Positions 1 through 9,360 of a stretch of 64,000 nt of DNA are shown here, one piece after another. The DNA is taken from the NCBI GenBank assembly GCA_910574915.1, contig CAJTCR010000005.1:62001-126000 (forward strand), read 5' to 3'. This DNA is from Eubacteriaceae bacterium (lineage in GTDB: Bacteria > Bacillota > Clostridia > Lachnospirales > Lachnospiraceae). The first letter of the stretch is position 1. Each line of letters opens with the position of its first letter. The translations under genes were made by a program, and so were the position numbers. The notes under the pieces are model-generated. The model was not told where the DNA came from, did no database searches, and saw nothing but the letters and a program-made list of their open reading frames with translations.

Positions 1-1328
1 TTATACTGCTGTCCGGCATAGACAAATACCTGAAACTGTGCCAGGATCGTCTCATTCATATAGTCAATCAGATCCTGCGCGTTTTTGGAAAGATGGGATA
101 CCGCTTTTGTAACGACCTGATTGACTTCCTGGATTCTTGTCGCTGTCTTGGCGCAGGAATCCGCTAACTCCCTGACCTCTCCTGCCACGACCGCAAAGCC
201 CTTACCTGCTTCTCCTGCACGTGACGCTTCTACCGAAGCGTTCAGCGCAATCAGGTTTGTCGATACGGATATCGACAGGATCTCTTTGGTCAGCGTGTTG
301 ACCTGGTCTACGCTTTTGCTGTTTTCTATCGCTTCGTTTAATTCGACCAGGATCTGCGACGCTTTTGCCTCAATCACCTCGGTATTTGACAGAGCCGTCT
401 GCTCCATCTCGCTTGCCCGCACCTTCATGGCAGACGCATAGGACGTGATCTCACCGCATTCTTTTACCATATCGTTGACGTCTTCGTTGACATCAGAGGC
501 GTTGTCGCTGATTTTGGACGCATTGTGCGCCACCTTTTGTATTGCGGCAGACAATGCTTCCATTAAAGAATGCAGGTTTTTCGTACTTTTGCTGGACGTA
601 CGTGTCTTGCCAAGTACGTCGCCCACAACAGAATTAATGCGCTCAGAGCTTCCCTGCAATGTCTGCATCATATTTTTAATCGGCTTTACGACATTCTTTA
701 AAATAATGCTGATTGCCGCAATGACAAGCATCATGCCGGCTGCAATCGTTATACAGGTAACGACAATCGACGTAAGGTATACCCTGGAAAGCTCCTGTCT
801 TGCTTCCTGTGTCCTTGCCGTAAACGCCTCATCCAGGGTAACGATCCTCTGCTCGGCAGACGAACCAAAAACAGCTACCTCCTCGTTTGCATATGCATAT
901 GCTTCCTGCGTCTTGCTGTCTGCGCTTGCACATACCAGACGGACAAGCGCATGTTTAAATTCGGTATAATCATTGCTTAGCTCCTTGTAAACGCCCTCTT
1001 CTTCCGGCGCGACATACTGTCCGAACTGCTCTAGACTGTCGTCCAGCAGCGCTTCTTCTTCCTTAATCTGCGCCGCAATCGTAATCATCGTATTGTAATC
1101 TGCCGCAACGATATGGGACAGCGCCAGTTTATGTATATTTAACATATTGCAGCGGATCTTTGCCAGCGCAGAGGCCCCTGCCATCTGGTCGTCTACAATC
1201 TGCGCTGCCTTTGCATTGACATGGCTTACATGATATACCGATAAAAGGTTCGAAACGAATGCCACCATCCCCAGTAAAAGAATCGGTATCATCAGGCGTT
1301 TTTGAATGCTCAGCCTGCTGTTTCTCAT
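1..1328 (-). CDS. Methyl-accepting chemotaxis protein, C-terminus beyond window
   Basis: A membrane chemoreceptor that would signal through CheA/CheW to the flagellar motor. The ATG at 1328 opens about 442 codons and the frame runs off the left edge without a stop. TM1 lies near residues 11-33, followed by a helical sensor region of about 150 residues rich in Glu, Ala and Met, resembling four-helix-bundle receptors. TM2 is near residues 185-210. The cytoplasmic hairpin is clear, with [20 protein letters not shown] followed by [14 protein letters not shown] around residues 355-385. The gene follows an orphan sugar-type binding lipoprotein by 47 bases on the same strand, which suggests the receptor may read ligand-bound lipoprotein. 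The family call is firm; the ligand is unknown. Confidence 0.93.
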   Translation of the reverse strand, partial: MRNSRLSIQKRLMIPILLLGMVAFVSNLLSVYHVSHVNAKAAQIVDDQMAGASALAKIRCNMLNIHKLALSHIVAADYNTMITIAAQIKEEEALLDDSLEQFGQYVAPEEEGVYKELSNDYTEFKHALVRLVCASADSKTQEAYAYANEEVAVFGSSAEQRIVTLDEAFTARTQEARQELSRVYLTSIVVTCITIAAGMMLVIAAISIILKNVVKPIKNMMQTLQGSSERINSVVGDVLGKTRTSSKSTKNLHSLMEALSAAIQKVAHNASKISDNASDVNEDVNDMVKECGEITSYASAMKVRASEMEQTALSNTEVIEAKASQILVELNEAIENSKSVDQVNTLTKEILSISVSTNLIALNASVEASRAGEAGKGFAVVAGEVRELADSCAKTATRIQEVNQVVTKAVSHLSKNAQDLIDYMNETILAQFQVFVYAGQQY

Positions 1329-1375
1329 TCACATATCCTCCCGTCTTGTTTTTCTACTTATTTGTTGTGATTTAG

Positions 1376-2689
1376 CTATCTTGCAGTGACCTGCTCTGCC
1401 ATTCGGTCAAGCTGCTTTTGCAGGTCTTCTCCTGACGCATTTTGCTGCGCCATATTTTTCGCAAATGTCTCGACCGGTTCCCAGAACTTTCCGCCGACCC
1501 GCTGGAGCTGCGAATATTCCGCCTGTGCCAGCAGCGCGGCAATCGCCGGAGAGCCTTGTACCTGGCTGGAAGCGGCTGCCTGCTTGTTGGACGGCCCCTG
1601 CCCGCGCAGCTTAAAACGCAGGTTCTGGTTTTGCTCATTGGTAATCCACTCCGCCAGCTTTGCAGCCCAAGCCTTTTCTTTCGAATAAGCGTTGACACCA
1701 ATCAGCTTGCACCCGGAAAACGACGCCATCTGCACCTGCTGCCCCGCACATGCAAACGACGGCAGTTTTGCGGCACCCATCTGCTCCTTCCACAGATCCT
1801 GTATCGCTACCGCGTTCCACACACCGCTGACGCCTGCGATCACAGACCCATCCTGAACCCCCTGCAAAAACTCGGCATCTGTCCGGCTGGAAAATCCAGG
1901 GCTTTTCGCAATATCCAGCATAGACCGTGCCACATCCACCCCTTTGATTGCCCCTTTCTTTTGGTTCCAGGTACAGTAGTTGGTAATCCCATCTTCATTT
2001 AAGCCGACCTCCATACCAGTATTTCCAAAAAACGCATACACATACCAAGCCGAAGACCAGTCCATTGCCACGTATTTTCCATGTTCTGCTGCAACTTCCA
2101 GCATCCGCTCCAAAGACTCCACATCTTCCTTTGTAAAATAGTCCTGATTGTAATACATAAAATATCCGTTGTCCGCGGTCAGCGGGTATGCATACATCGT
2201 ATCTCCTACCGAAGCCGCCTCCACAGCCGTCGCAAGATGCTCTGTCCGTATCGTATCCGCGTTTTCGATGGGGTCAATCGCTCCTGCCGCAGCCAGCGCG
2301 TGAAGCTGGTCATCTGCAAACGCAAACACGTCCGCTGCCTGCTCCAAATCGCCAAACAGCGCATTTTTACAGTTCGATTCGCTCTGTACGCTGTAGGTAA
2401 ACTGAAATTTTGCCTCGTCTTTATATTCGTTTTGAAAGCTTTCCATTAGCTGCCCGATCAGCTCCTGATCTTCCTCGGCGCCCCAGACCGTCAATTTTAC
2501 GGGCGCCTGCTTCTTTGCGCCTTTTGTCGGTTCCGTCTCATCCTGTGCCTGCGTTTGTTTTTGTGTTTTCTGTTCACCAGGCTTTCCGCAGCCAGAAAAA
2601 AACACTGCTGTACTTACTGCCGCTGCTGCGCATACACATCCAAAGCGCCGATAGCCGCGCCCACTGCGTGTTTCATAAATCTGCTTCAT
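1376..2689 (-). CDS. Extracellular solute-binding lipoprotein (sugar ABC type), orphan
   Basis: A 437-residue protein with a lipoprotein signal: a basic N-terminus, a hydrophobic stretch at residues 18-31 and lipobox FFSGC with Cys34. A Gln/Thr/Lys-rich linker follows, then a fold typical of carbohydrate-binding family 1 proteins (LTVWGAEEDQELIGQLMESF near residue 65, and a maltose-binding-like Tyr/Trp-rich middle). AAGGGAG sits upstream of the ATG. No permease or ATPase gene is adjacent; the only partner in view is the downstream chemoreceptor. Either it serves a transporter encoded elsewhere or it acts as a chemotactic sugar sensor. Fold confidence is high; substrate is not inferable. Confidence 0.88.
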   Translation of the reverse strand: MKQIYETRSGRGYRRFGCVCAAAAVSTAVFFSGCGKPGEQKTQKQTQAQDETEPTKGAKKQAPVKLTVWGAEEDQELIGQLMESFQNEYKDEAKFQFTYSVQSESNCKNALFGDLEQAADVFAFADDQLHALAAAGAIDPIENADTIRTEHLATAVEAASVGDTMYAYPLTADNGYFMYYNQDYFTKEDVESLERMLEVAAEHGKYVAMDWSSAWYVYAFFGNTGMEVGLNEDGITNYCTWNQKKGAIKGVDVARSMLDIAKSPGFSSRTDAEFLQGVQDGSVIAGVSGVWNAVAIQDLWKEQMGAAKLPSFACAGQQVQMASFSGCKLIGVNAYSKEKAWAAKLAEWITNEQNQNLRFKLRGQGPSNKQAAASSQVQGSPAIAALLAQAEYSQLQRVGGKFWEPVETFAKNMAQQNASGEDLQKQLDRMAEQVTAR

Positions 2690-3021
2690 ATTTGTGCTCC
2701 CTTTCTCTATCTATTTTTTTATAATATTTGCAATATTTACTTTTTTTCTGTAATAATTCTTTTTTCGATGATTATTTTCAGACTTTTTCAGATATATGAT
2801 GTTCCAAATATAAGATTCATCCATATGATACCATAACCACTGCTGATTTTCTACATAATTTACAACAAACCACGGTAATTATGAAATTTTTATTTTTTTC
2901 ATAATAAAGTAGGAAAATCTATCAAAATATGATAAAATAAGGGTTGTCATTATAAAACAGCTATCATTGAGTCCAGGGAGCACAGCTTTCCTGCCAGGCT
3001 CTAAGAAAACAGGAGGAATCT
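2690..3021. other. AT-rich divergent intergenic region
   Basis: This 332-base gap separates the binding-lipoprotein gene (minus) from the nitroreductase gene (plus). It is very AT-rich and should hold promoters for both. I see no confident hairpin, RNA gene or small ORF with a ribosome binding site. The plus-strand segment around 2900-2945 has several TATAAA-like candidates, but none has a well-spaced -35 box that I would defend. Confidence 0.5.
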
Positions 3022-3900
3022 ATGTCAGATTTTAATTTCAATAGCGATGAGGAATGTTTGAACGTATCCGTCCGTTCCGACGGCGTGGACGACAGCGGCA
3101 GCTACAAATTTGTATGTAAGCTGGAACATTTTGGACACCAGTCTTACGGGCAGTCTTTTGGGATCTATTTTTCCAGGGATATTTCCGTTGTAGAAGTACC
3201 TGGAGACGTAGAGGCATCTGCTGAAGGCAACCACCTGCATATCCGCCGCAATAACCAGATGAACGACAACGGGCTTGTGGAAATCTGGATCAAAGTATCC
3301 GCGGAGGAATCACCGGAAGTTACCGGGATTACGGATATTGCCTGCCAGCCGGAAGAAAACGGCAAAGCAATGTTAGAAATCGGCGCTGTCCAAAGAGCCA
3401 TCTTTGCAAGAAGAAGTACAAGGAGCTACAAGCCGGACATGCTTCCAAAGGAGCTGATTGACCGGATTTTAAAAGCCGGAACGTATGCCGCTACCGGCAT
3501 GAACCATCAGTCTCCGATTATCCTTGCCATAACAAATAAAGAAGTAAGAGACCGCCTTGCGGCGATGAACGCAAAAATCTTAAGAAAAGACGAAGACCCG
3601 TTCTACGGCGCACCTGTCGTACTTGTTGTACTTGCGGATAAAGAGATGCCGACCTATCTTTACGACGGCAGCCTTGTAATGGGAAATATGATGCTTGCAG
3701 CCGAAGAGCTTGGCATCGCAAGCTGCTGGGTACATCGCGCGAAAGAAGAATTTGAATCCGAAGAAGGCAAAGAAATCTTAAAATCCCTCGGCATCGAAGG
3801 CAAATACGAAGGGATCGGCCACCTTGTCCTTGGGTACGCAGAAGGCGAAAAAGCTGAGGCAGCTCCGCGCAAAAACGATTATATCTACTACGTACAATAA
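3022..3900 (+). CDS. Nitroreductase-family protein with extra N-terminal domain
   Basis: A 292-residue protein starting after AGGAGG. Residues about 120-285 form an FMN-dependent nitroreductase domain: the phosphate-binding RRSTRSY near 132, a GMNHQSP stretch near 160, GNMMLAAEELGIASCW near 222 and a C-terminal GHLVLGYAEGE. Members reduce nitro, quinone or flavin substrates with NAD(P)H. The first 115 residues are a separate acidic, beta-rich segment (DSGSYKFVCKLEHFGH, then IYFSRDISVVEVPGD) not normally present in these roughly 170-200-residue enzymes. I do not recognise that part. The gene stands alone and converges on the LacI-type gene. Confidence 0.85.
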   Translation: MSDFNFNSDEECLNVSVRSDGVDDSGSYKFVCKLEHFGHQSYGQSFGIYFSRDISVVEVPGDVEASAEGNHLHIRRNNQMNDNGLVEIWIKVSAEESPEVTGITDIACQPEENGKAMLEIGAVQRAIFARRSTRSYKPDMLPKELIDRILKAGTYAATGMNHQSPIILAITNKEVRDRLAAMNAKILRKDEDPFYGAPVVLVVLADKEMPTYLYDGSLVMGNMMLAAEELGIASCWVHRAKEEFESEEGKEILKSLGIEGKYEGIGHLVLGYAEGEKAEAAPRKNDYIYYVQ

Positions 3901-3945
3901 CAAAATCAAACACTGTATCCGCCGTTAAATACAGACGTCAAAAAT

Positions 3946-3990
3946 CCCCTTCTTTTCATCCGGCCGTTCCTTACCGGATCAAAGAAGGGG
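3946..3990 (-). terminator. Rho-independent terminator of the LacI-type gene
   Basis: A long hairpin with outer arms CCCCTTCTTT and AAAGAAGGGG and inner arms ATCCGG and CCGGAT. On the minus strand it is followed by GATTTTTG, so it terminates the regulator that ends at 3999. It may also stop plus-strand transcripts from the nitroreductase, though no T-run follows on that side. Confidence 0.8.
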
Positions 3991-3998
3991 ACTGCACG

Positions 3999-4979
3999 TC
4001 AACAGGCTTCTACAATATAATACCCCAGCTTTACTTCTTTAATAGACGCTTCACCTTTTTCGAGTACTTCCATCAGCATCTGAACCGCAATCTCACCACT
4101 GCGCTCATACGAAAAATGCACCGTAATCAGCGGAGGATCTGTTACTCTTGCCATATCCGAATCTCCCTGCCCTGCCACTACGATCTGCTGCGGCACTTCG
4201 ATGCCGTGTTCGCACAGGTACTGCATGGCACCTGCCGCCATCGTATCCGTCGCACAGACGAGCCCGTCCAACACAGGACACCGCTCCAGCAGCTCCTTTG
4301 TCTTTTCGTATCCTGATTGAATGCTGAATTCTGCCGTTACCGAATTTTCTTTCAAATAATCATAACCCATTGCACTTACCGCTGCGCAAAATCCGCGGTA
4401 ACGCTCCGCACCGACTGCCTTGTCCTGCAAAATAGCGCCAATATAACCAAGATGCTTTCTGCCCTTTTCCAGCAGAAGCTTTGTCAGGTCATAAGCTGCA
4501 TGATAGTCATCATGAAAGACACAATGATACCCAGCCAAACGCTGTCCGACAATTACGACCGGGACAAGCATATTTTTGAGGATACGCTTATGCTCCGTCG
4601 TAAAAACCGTAGCTACCAAAATCACTCCGTCCACCTGCTTGTCGTTAAAAGCCACCAGATACTCAGACTCCTTTTTCGGATCGTTCTGTGTAACGGCAAG
4701 CAGCGTCTGATATTTGCTTTTATTTAATATGGACAAAATTCCCTCTACAATCCTTCCGATCGATGCAGAAGCGACCTTTGGCACAATGACGCCAATCATC
4801 TTTGTCTTTTTTGTCCGCAATGTCTGTGCCTGTACGGAAGGCCGGTATCCGGTCTCTTCCACAACTTTTCGAATCGTCTCCCTCTTTTCATCTGAAATAT
4901 GTCCATTATTAAAATAACGTGAAACAGCCGCACTGGATACGCCTGCCAGCTTCGCGATTTCTGCTATATTCATTTGCAT
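3999..4979 (-). CDS. LacI-family transcriptional regulator
   Basis: A 326-residue repressor. The N-terminal helix-turn-helix and hinge are textbook (IAEIAKLAGVSSAAVSRYF, then GYRPSVQAQTLRTKKTKMIG). A periplasmic-binding-like sensor domain fills residues 60-326, with the effector and dimer features VDGVILVAT and DGLVCATDTMAAGAM. It may start at Met1 or Met3; both fit. It lies downstream of, and on the same strand as, a HAD phosphatase and an HPr-like gene, so a role in sugar control is likely. The operator target cannot be read from the sequence. Confidence 0.9.
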   Translation of the reverse strand: MQMNIAEIAKLAGVSSAAVSRYFNNGHISDEKRETIRKVVEETGYRPSVQAQTLRTKKTKMIGVIVPKVASASIGRIVEGILSILNKSKYQTLLAVTQNDPKKESEYLVAFNDKQVDGVILVATVFTTEHKRILKNMLVPVVIVGQRLAGYHCVFHDDYHAAYDLTKLLLEKGRKHLGYIGAILQDKAVGAERYRGFCAAVSAMGYDYLKENSVTAEFSIQSGYEKTKELLERCPVLDGLVCATDTMAAGAMQYLCEHGIEVPQQIVVAGQGDSDMARVTDPPLITVHFSYERSGEIAVQMLMEVLEKGEASIKEVKLGYYIVEAC

Positions 4980-5090
4980 CGCTCCTTGTAACTATGAAAT
5001 TCCTACTATTTATCATAACACATGCCTGCAAATTTTTCCAGAGTAAAAGTTACGAAAACCAATCGAAGGTTAACAAAAAACGTTAAAAAC

Positions 5091-5930
5091 TTACGCCGTT
5101 ATCAGGCGGTATTTATAAAACGCAGCGCGTATGCCGTGCTCACTGACCGACGGGCAAATATCGTCTGCGATTTTTTTCAGTTTTTCGCTGCCGTTGTCCA
5201 TACAGATGCTAAGCCCTGCTGTCTGCATCATCTCCAGGTCATTCAAGCTGTCTCCGATTGCCATCGACCGCTCGATCGGCAAATGCAGGTAACTGCATAC
5301 CCGCGCAATCGCCCTGCCCTTGTCAAACGCTTTATTTACAACTTCTCCATAGAACAACCCGCTCACATCCTTTTCCTGGACACAGAGGTCAAAGTCTTTC
5401 TCCAGTGCTTCATGTGCCCGCACCAGCGCTTCCATAGACTTGCTCATAACAACGATTTTATAAACCTGCTCGCCCTGGTACTCTTTCATCGGCAAAATGC
5501 CAAGCGACTGTTCCAGCCGCTCTCTTCTTTGCAGTATTTCAATGTTATCCTTTTGTGCCGCCTGGCTGTATAAATAATCCCGCAGGCACTCGTCTACATA
5601 CGAATGCTCTTTGCATTCTACTGTTCGGAAAATCCCGTTTTGTTCCAGCACATCCATCGCCGCCTGCCTCTGCGGTTCTGTCATCGGGCAGTCATAAATA
5701 ACCTCATTCCCGCATTGTATATACCCGCCGGCGCTGCTGATAATTCCGTCAAAATCATATTTTAACAGCGGTGAGAGCATCCCAAAGTTTCTGCCGGTAC
5801 ATAAGTATACATAATGTCCCTGCGCTCTTGCCTGCGCAATCGCCCATACAGCAGACGCAGGCACTTCGTTGCAGCCTGGCTGCGTCAGTGTGCCGTCTAT
5901 ATCTAAAAATACTACTTTCTGCTCCATCAT
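5091..5930 (-). CDS. Cof-type HAD-superfamily hydrolase
   Basis: A 279-residue phosphatase of the Cof/IIB HAD subfamily, probably dephosphorylating sugar phosphates or similar metabolites. Motif I is FLDIDGTLTQ at about residues 8-17, motif II is CTGRN near 44, motif III includes the Lys of NKAFDKGRAI and motif IV is AIGDSLNDLEMM near residue 225. All catalytic Asp residues are present. Ribosome binding site AAGGAACGG precedes two adjacent Met codons. The HPr-like gene ends 51 bases upstream and LacI follows 111 bases downstream, suggesting a shared unit. Confidence 0.9.
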   Translation of the reverse strand: MMEQKVVFLDIDGTLTQPGCNEVPASAVWAIAQARAQGHYVYLCTGRNFGMLSPLLKYDFDGIISSAGGYIQCGNEVIYDCPMTEPQRQAAMDVLEQNGIFRTVECKEHSYVDECLRDYLYSQAAQKDNIEILQRRERLEQSLGILPMKEYQGEQVYKIVVMSKSMEALVRAHEALEKDFDLCVQEKDVSGLFYGEVVNKAFDKGRAIARVCSYLHLPIERSMAIGDSLNDLEMMQTAGLSICMDNGSEKLKKIADDICPSVSEHGIRAAFYKYRLITA

Positions 5931-5981
5931 CCGTTCCTTCTCATCCTTCCAAAAAATAACAATCTAACGCTGATAATGCCG

Positions 5982-6245
5982 TCAATTCGCAACGTTCAGC
6001 TCGTATCCCTGTTCCTCTCCTTTGTAAAGAAACGGCTTAATTTTCTCAATAAGCGCCGCATCCTTTGATGAATAGCACAAAGACAGCGGCTCTGAAAGAT
6101 CTAACGCAAATACCCCAAGTATGGATTTTGCATTTACAACTTTATGCCCACAACCCAAGTCAAAATGTGCTTCAAATTTTTCAATGATGTTCACAAACTG
6201 TTCTACCTGCTTTACACTATCAAATTTGACATTCACATGCTGCAT
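5982..6245 (-). CDS. HPr-like (Crh-type) protein lacking the phosphocarrier His
   Basis: An 87-residue protein matching the length and fold pattern of PTS phosphocarrier HPr. The Ser46 region is recognisable as NAKSILGVFALDL near residues 39-51. The loop that should carry His15 (GIHARPA in true HPr) reads IIEKFEAHFDLGC, with no His in the right context. Such proteins cannot pass phosphate to EIIs but can still be phosphorylated on the regulatory Ser, as with Bacillus Crh. AGGAGGG precedes the ATG. It sits with a HAD phosphatase and a LacI regulator, consistent with carbon catabolite control. Function is inferred. Confidence 0.72.
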   Translation of the reverse strand: MQHVNVKFDSVKQVEQFVNIIEKFEAHFDLGCGHKVVNAKSILGVFALDLSEPLSLCYSSKDAALIEKIKPFLYKGEEQGYELNVAN

Positions 6246-6410
6246 GAAAAACCCTCCTTATATATTTGTTATCGATTTCATTTTTCGAAAACATCATACA
6301 CTTCTCTTACTTTTTTGTAAATTGGCATTTCCTACTAATTTTCCACGCACTTTTTGTAGATTATGATGAAAGAAAAAAGGAGGGGGTACAACTGAATTTT
6401 GATTATCACA

Positions 6411-6462
6411 GGGAGGGACGCCAGGAGAGAGGATGGGCATATTCTGGCGGCGTCCCTCCATA
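6411..6462 (+). repeat. Left-end fragment of giant-hairpin repeat family (copy A5)
   Basis: The stretch GGGACGCCAGGAGAGAGGAT matches the left ends of the copies at 31447 and 32720. It continues with CTGGCGGCG and then stops, so only the outer end survives. Its ends also form a short inverted repeat (GGAGGGACGCC and GGCGTCCCTCC). It lies 40 bases from the stop of a gene whose C-terminus looks shortened. Confidence 0.65.
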
Positions 6463-6501
6463 TAAAAAACAACACCACATCAAATTTCACCGCCCACCAA
6501 C

Positions 6502-7995
6502 TCAGCACCCACACATCTTTTTCATCTGCACATCCTCACTCGCATCTCCCGCGGCAAAAACGTGCTCCAGCCCGATCCCCAGCCAGCCGCAAACCATCCT
6601 TACCCCTGCTGCTTTTGACGCCTGTGCCGCAACGATCTGCATACAGTGCCCTTCCACCAGGCAGCGTACCGTTTTGGACAACTGATGGGGAAGGCACTGC
6701 CTTACCTGCTCTGCCTCCTTTTCACTCCATTGGATCTGGCGTGCGCGCAGCAGCGTAACCTTATAGCAGTGCCCGTCGTTTGCCCGGTACACAAGCATCC
6801 GGGCAGAAAATGCTTTTTGCACTGGCTGTAAATATCCGATCACCTGTTCATCCAATGCGAAAAAAAATGTCCTCTCCCTAGTGTCAGTACCTTCCTGTAT
6901 CTGCTGTCTGCCCCGTATACACTGTTCTTTTTGGCTGCGCAGCACGATATGTGCTCCTGCTGCAAACACTCCGCCGGAAAATAAATGCCAAATATTCTGG
7001 CACCGCTTTCTCGCCTCCTGATACGGAAGCGTCGTTGCAAAAAAAAGCAGTGTCCCTTCCCGGTACGCAAGCACTTCCAGCGCTTTTTTTATTTCCAGCG
7101 GCACGCCTGCCTGACGCATTTTCTGGCGTTCGGTGCTTGCCGCAAGCAGCGTCCCTTCGATATCCAAAAAAGCCGCTTTCGGCATTCTCGGAATCCGAAA
7201 CAGCGGCAGCGGCCCGAATAGCAGTTGATTTACCAAATGTTCCCTGCCCCCGTACGCAAGATAGCAGGTACATGCCTTTCTGCGGCATTCTTGATAAGCT
7301 GCGCTGATATTGCAAAGGCGCCTTTTTCCGTCTCCTTCCAAAAAGAGCCTGTCCAGGCACTGCGATGCGTCTGCCGGATGCACCTGCAATTCCCGGTAAA
7401 AATACGGATCAATATCCGAAAAACACTGTATTTCATCCTGCGTATACGCCCGCCCAAGCCCGTCCATGCGGTTGATCCACAGGTAAATTTCCTGCGGCAG
7501 TGCTGCGCGAAGCTGCTGCAACAGCGCCATATTTTGCGGCACTCCTACCGCCCCTGCACACAGCGTGATCCCTTCTGCCGCAAGCAGGCGGCATTTTTCG
7601 GCAAACTGCGCAACCGTTGTCATTTCAGGATGAAAAGTCGCCCAAAGGCGCAGCTTTTTTACAATTCCTCCGTTTCCGGCATAGATTTCCAGCGCTGTCT
7701 GCGGCAAAAACGAAAGATTTGTCTGTGCTCCAACCGCTTTGGTAAAAGAACACGCACTCATACATGCCAGCCCTTCCCAGTACCACGGATGCACAAGCGC
7801 TTCGCCGTAAGGCGTCACCATTACGGCACATATTTTCTGTCCGAAAGCCTGCTCCCTATAATTTTTTGCAAAAGAAAACCACTGTTTTCTGTCCTTTTCA
7901 AGCTCGTTTCTGGCAGCGCCATGCTTGGAAAAGGGACAGTACGAACAGTGGTAATTACAACTTTTCAGGCTGCCTCGGTATAATACCGTTTTCAT
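6502..7995 (-). CDS. STM4011-type radical SAM protein fused to a HAD domain
   Basis: A 497-residue two-domain protein. The first 250 residues are a radical SAM domain with the 4Fe-4S ligands C13, C17 and C20 in CNYHCSYC. A second Cys group at 228, 237, 242 and 244 could hold an auxiliary cluster. Sequence and partners fit the uncharacterised STM4011 family. Residues about 270-497 are a Cof-like HAD domain: motif I FLDIEGTLL (second Asp replaced by Glu280), motif II FATT, and motif IV AAGDASEDVQM at 481-491. The protein stops nine residues or so after motif IV, where relatives usually continue. It follows the HemN-like gene by 66 bases. Reaction and substrate are unknown. Confidence 0.8.
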   Translation of the reverse strand: MKTVLYRGSLKSCNYHCSYCPFSKHGAARNELEKDRKQWFSFAKNYREQAFGQKICAVMVTPYGEALVHPWYWEGLACMSACSFTKAVGAQTNLSFLPQTALEIYAGNGGIVKKLRLWATFHPEMTTVAQFAEKCRLLAAEGITLCAGAVGVPQNMALLQQLRAALPQEIYLWINRMDGLGRAYTQDEIQCFSDIDPYFYRELQVHPADASQCLDRLFLEGDGKRRLCNISAAYQECRRKACTCYLAYGGREHLVNQLLFGPLPLFRIPRMPKAAFLDIEGTLLAASTERQKMRQAGVPLEIKKALEVLAYREGTLLFFATTLPYQEARKRCQNIWHLFSGGVFAAGAHIVLRSQKEQCIRGRQQIQEGTDTRERTFFFALDEQVIGYLQPVQKAFSARMLVYRANDGHCYKVTLLRARQIQWSEKEAEQVRQCLPHQLSKTVRCLVEGHCMQIVAAQASKAAGVRMVCGWLGIGLEHVFAAGDASEDVQMKKMCGC

Positions 7996-8061
7996 ATTTT
8001 ATCTCCTAAGATCAATCCATCTCGTTTCCGTCCTCATACTTATTCAGGACTCCCGTATTTT

Positions 8062-9360
8062 TCATGCTTTCCATGTTTTCATTAGAGCAAGCACTTCTTC
8101 CGATATCAGCATCGGCCCCAGATAGTCCGAAAGCCCCATCCCTTCCGTTGTCAGCGACAGGAATCCTGCTTTTTGCTCCCTGTGGTTTTCTTGCAGCCTG
8201 ACATACCCGCTCTTTCGCCAGTCGTTTAAAATCGGAAACTCTTCCATTGCCGCAGTTGTAAACACTTTTTGGTATTCGTCTAAAGAAAGCCCTGGCTGAA
8301 TCAAAAGATGCCGGATAATATAGCGCCGTTTCCTTTCTTCTTCTGAGAGCAGAATGCCATGCGTAATCTGCGTATAGTCCTTTGTCTGTTCATATTCCAA
8401 CAGCCGTTGCAGGCATTCTGCCTGTGCCGTCGCATAAGGACTGCAAAAATGCAGGTTCCCAAGATAACTCCTGCCGCCGCAGCCTAACGCAAGCGACGTC
8501 CCAAAACCGCACGCTTGATAAGGGCGTGTCCCTGACTGTCGTACAAACCTGCGCATAGAATCCTGGCGGTAGCCCGCACTTTTTAAAAATGCGCTCCCGT
8601 GCTGATACTGCAAAAAAGCCTGCGTTTCTTCCCCGTCCCTTCCGCGCTGCTTAAGCCACGCGCCGGGATGCAGGTACAACGGATATAAAAAGATCTCATC
8701 CGGCGCAAATGCAAGCGCTTCTTTCAGCGAATCGAGCAGGCTCTGCACGGTCTGCCCTGGTATCCCATAAATAAAATCGGTATTGATACAAGCAAAATCC
8801 GCCGCTTTCAATAGATGCAGCGCTTCCCGCGCCTTTTGCGCCTGGTGCTTTCGCCCTAACGCGCGCAGCTCCTGATCGTGAAAGCTCTGGATCCCCACGC
8901 TTACCCTTGTCACGCCTGCCTGCTTTAAAATGCCAAGCTTTCGCGCATCGGTCTGGTTTGGCGCAGTCTCAATAACAGCTTCGCGCTGCGCTAAAAAGCG
9001 GATATGCTTTTGCAGCATCCCAAACAGCCGATCCAACTGCTGCTCTGTTAACAGCAACGGAGTGCCGCCGCCAATTATCAGCTCGCCAAACTCTGCCTGC
9101 ACACTGTTTAACAACTGCTGGTACTGTATACACTGGCGGCTGAGCGCTTCTAGGTAACGGCTGACATCCGCTTCCTGCCGCCCTGTCACCGAAAACAAAT
9201 TGCAGTATCCGCATTTGGACTGGCAGAACGGAAGGTGCACATACAGTCCATTGCCGCCGCCCTTTAAATAATGGACATACTGTTCCAGGGAAATTCCCCG
9301 CAGGCGGCGGTAAGCAGTTTTATGCGGATAGCTGTACATATACTGTACATACGGATTCAT
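8062..9360 (-). CDS. STM4012-type (HemN-like) radical SAM protein
   Basis: A 432-residue protein resembling oxygen-independent coproporphyrinogen oxidase. The SAM-cluster motif is [15 protein letters not shown] (Cys 46, 50 and 53), followed by the SAM-binding GGGTPLLL near 96, SVGIQSFHD near 155 and a HemN-type C-terminal winged-helix region. True HemN is found in haem operons; this one lies beside an STM4011-type radical SAM gene and an STM4013-type hydrolase, so it most likely belongs to the STM4012 family of unknown function. Its ATG overlaps the TGA of the upstream chemoreceptor by four bases, so the two are translationally coupled. Confidence 0.85.
   Translation of the reverse strand: MNPYVQYMYSYPHKTAYRRLRGISLEQYVHYLKGGGNGLYVHLPFCQSKCGYCNLFSVTGRQEADVSRYLEALSRQCIQYQQLLNSVQAEFGELIIGGGTPLLLTEQQLDRLFGMLQKHIRFLAQREAVIETAPNQTDARKLGILKQAGVTRVSVGIQSFHDQELRALGRKHQAQKAREALHLLKAADFACINTDFIYGIPGQTVQSLLDSLKEALAFAPDEIFLYPLYLHPGAWLKQRGRDGEETQAFLQYQHGSAFLKSAGYRQDSMRRFVRQSGTRPYQACGFGTSLALGCGGRSYLGNLHFCSPYATAQAECLQRLLEYEQTKDYTQITHGILLSEEERKRRYIIRHLLIQPGLSLDEYQKVFTTAAMEEFPILNDWRKSGYVRLQENHREQKAGFLSLTTEGMGLSDYLGPMLISEEVLALMKTWKA

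Noticed and set aside
8062..9360. Annotation as haem-biosynthesis HemN
   Set aside because: The fold and motifs match, but the neighbours are STM401x-type genes and no haem genes are present; HemN-like proteins outside haem operons usually lack that activity.
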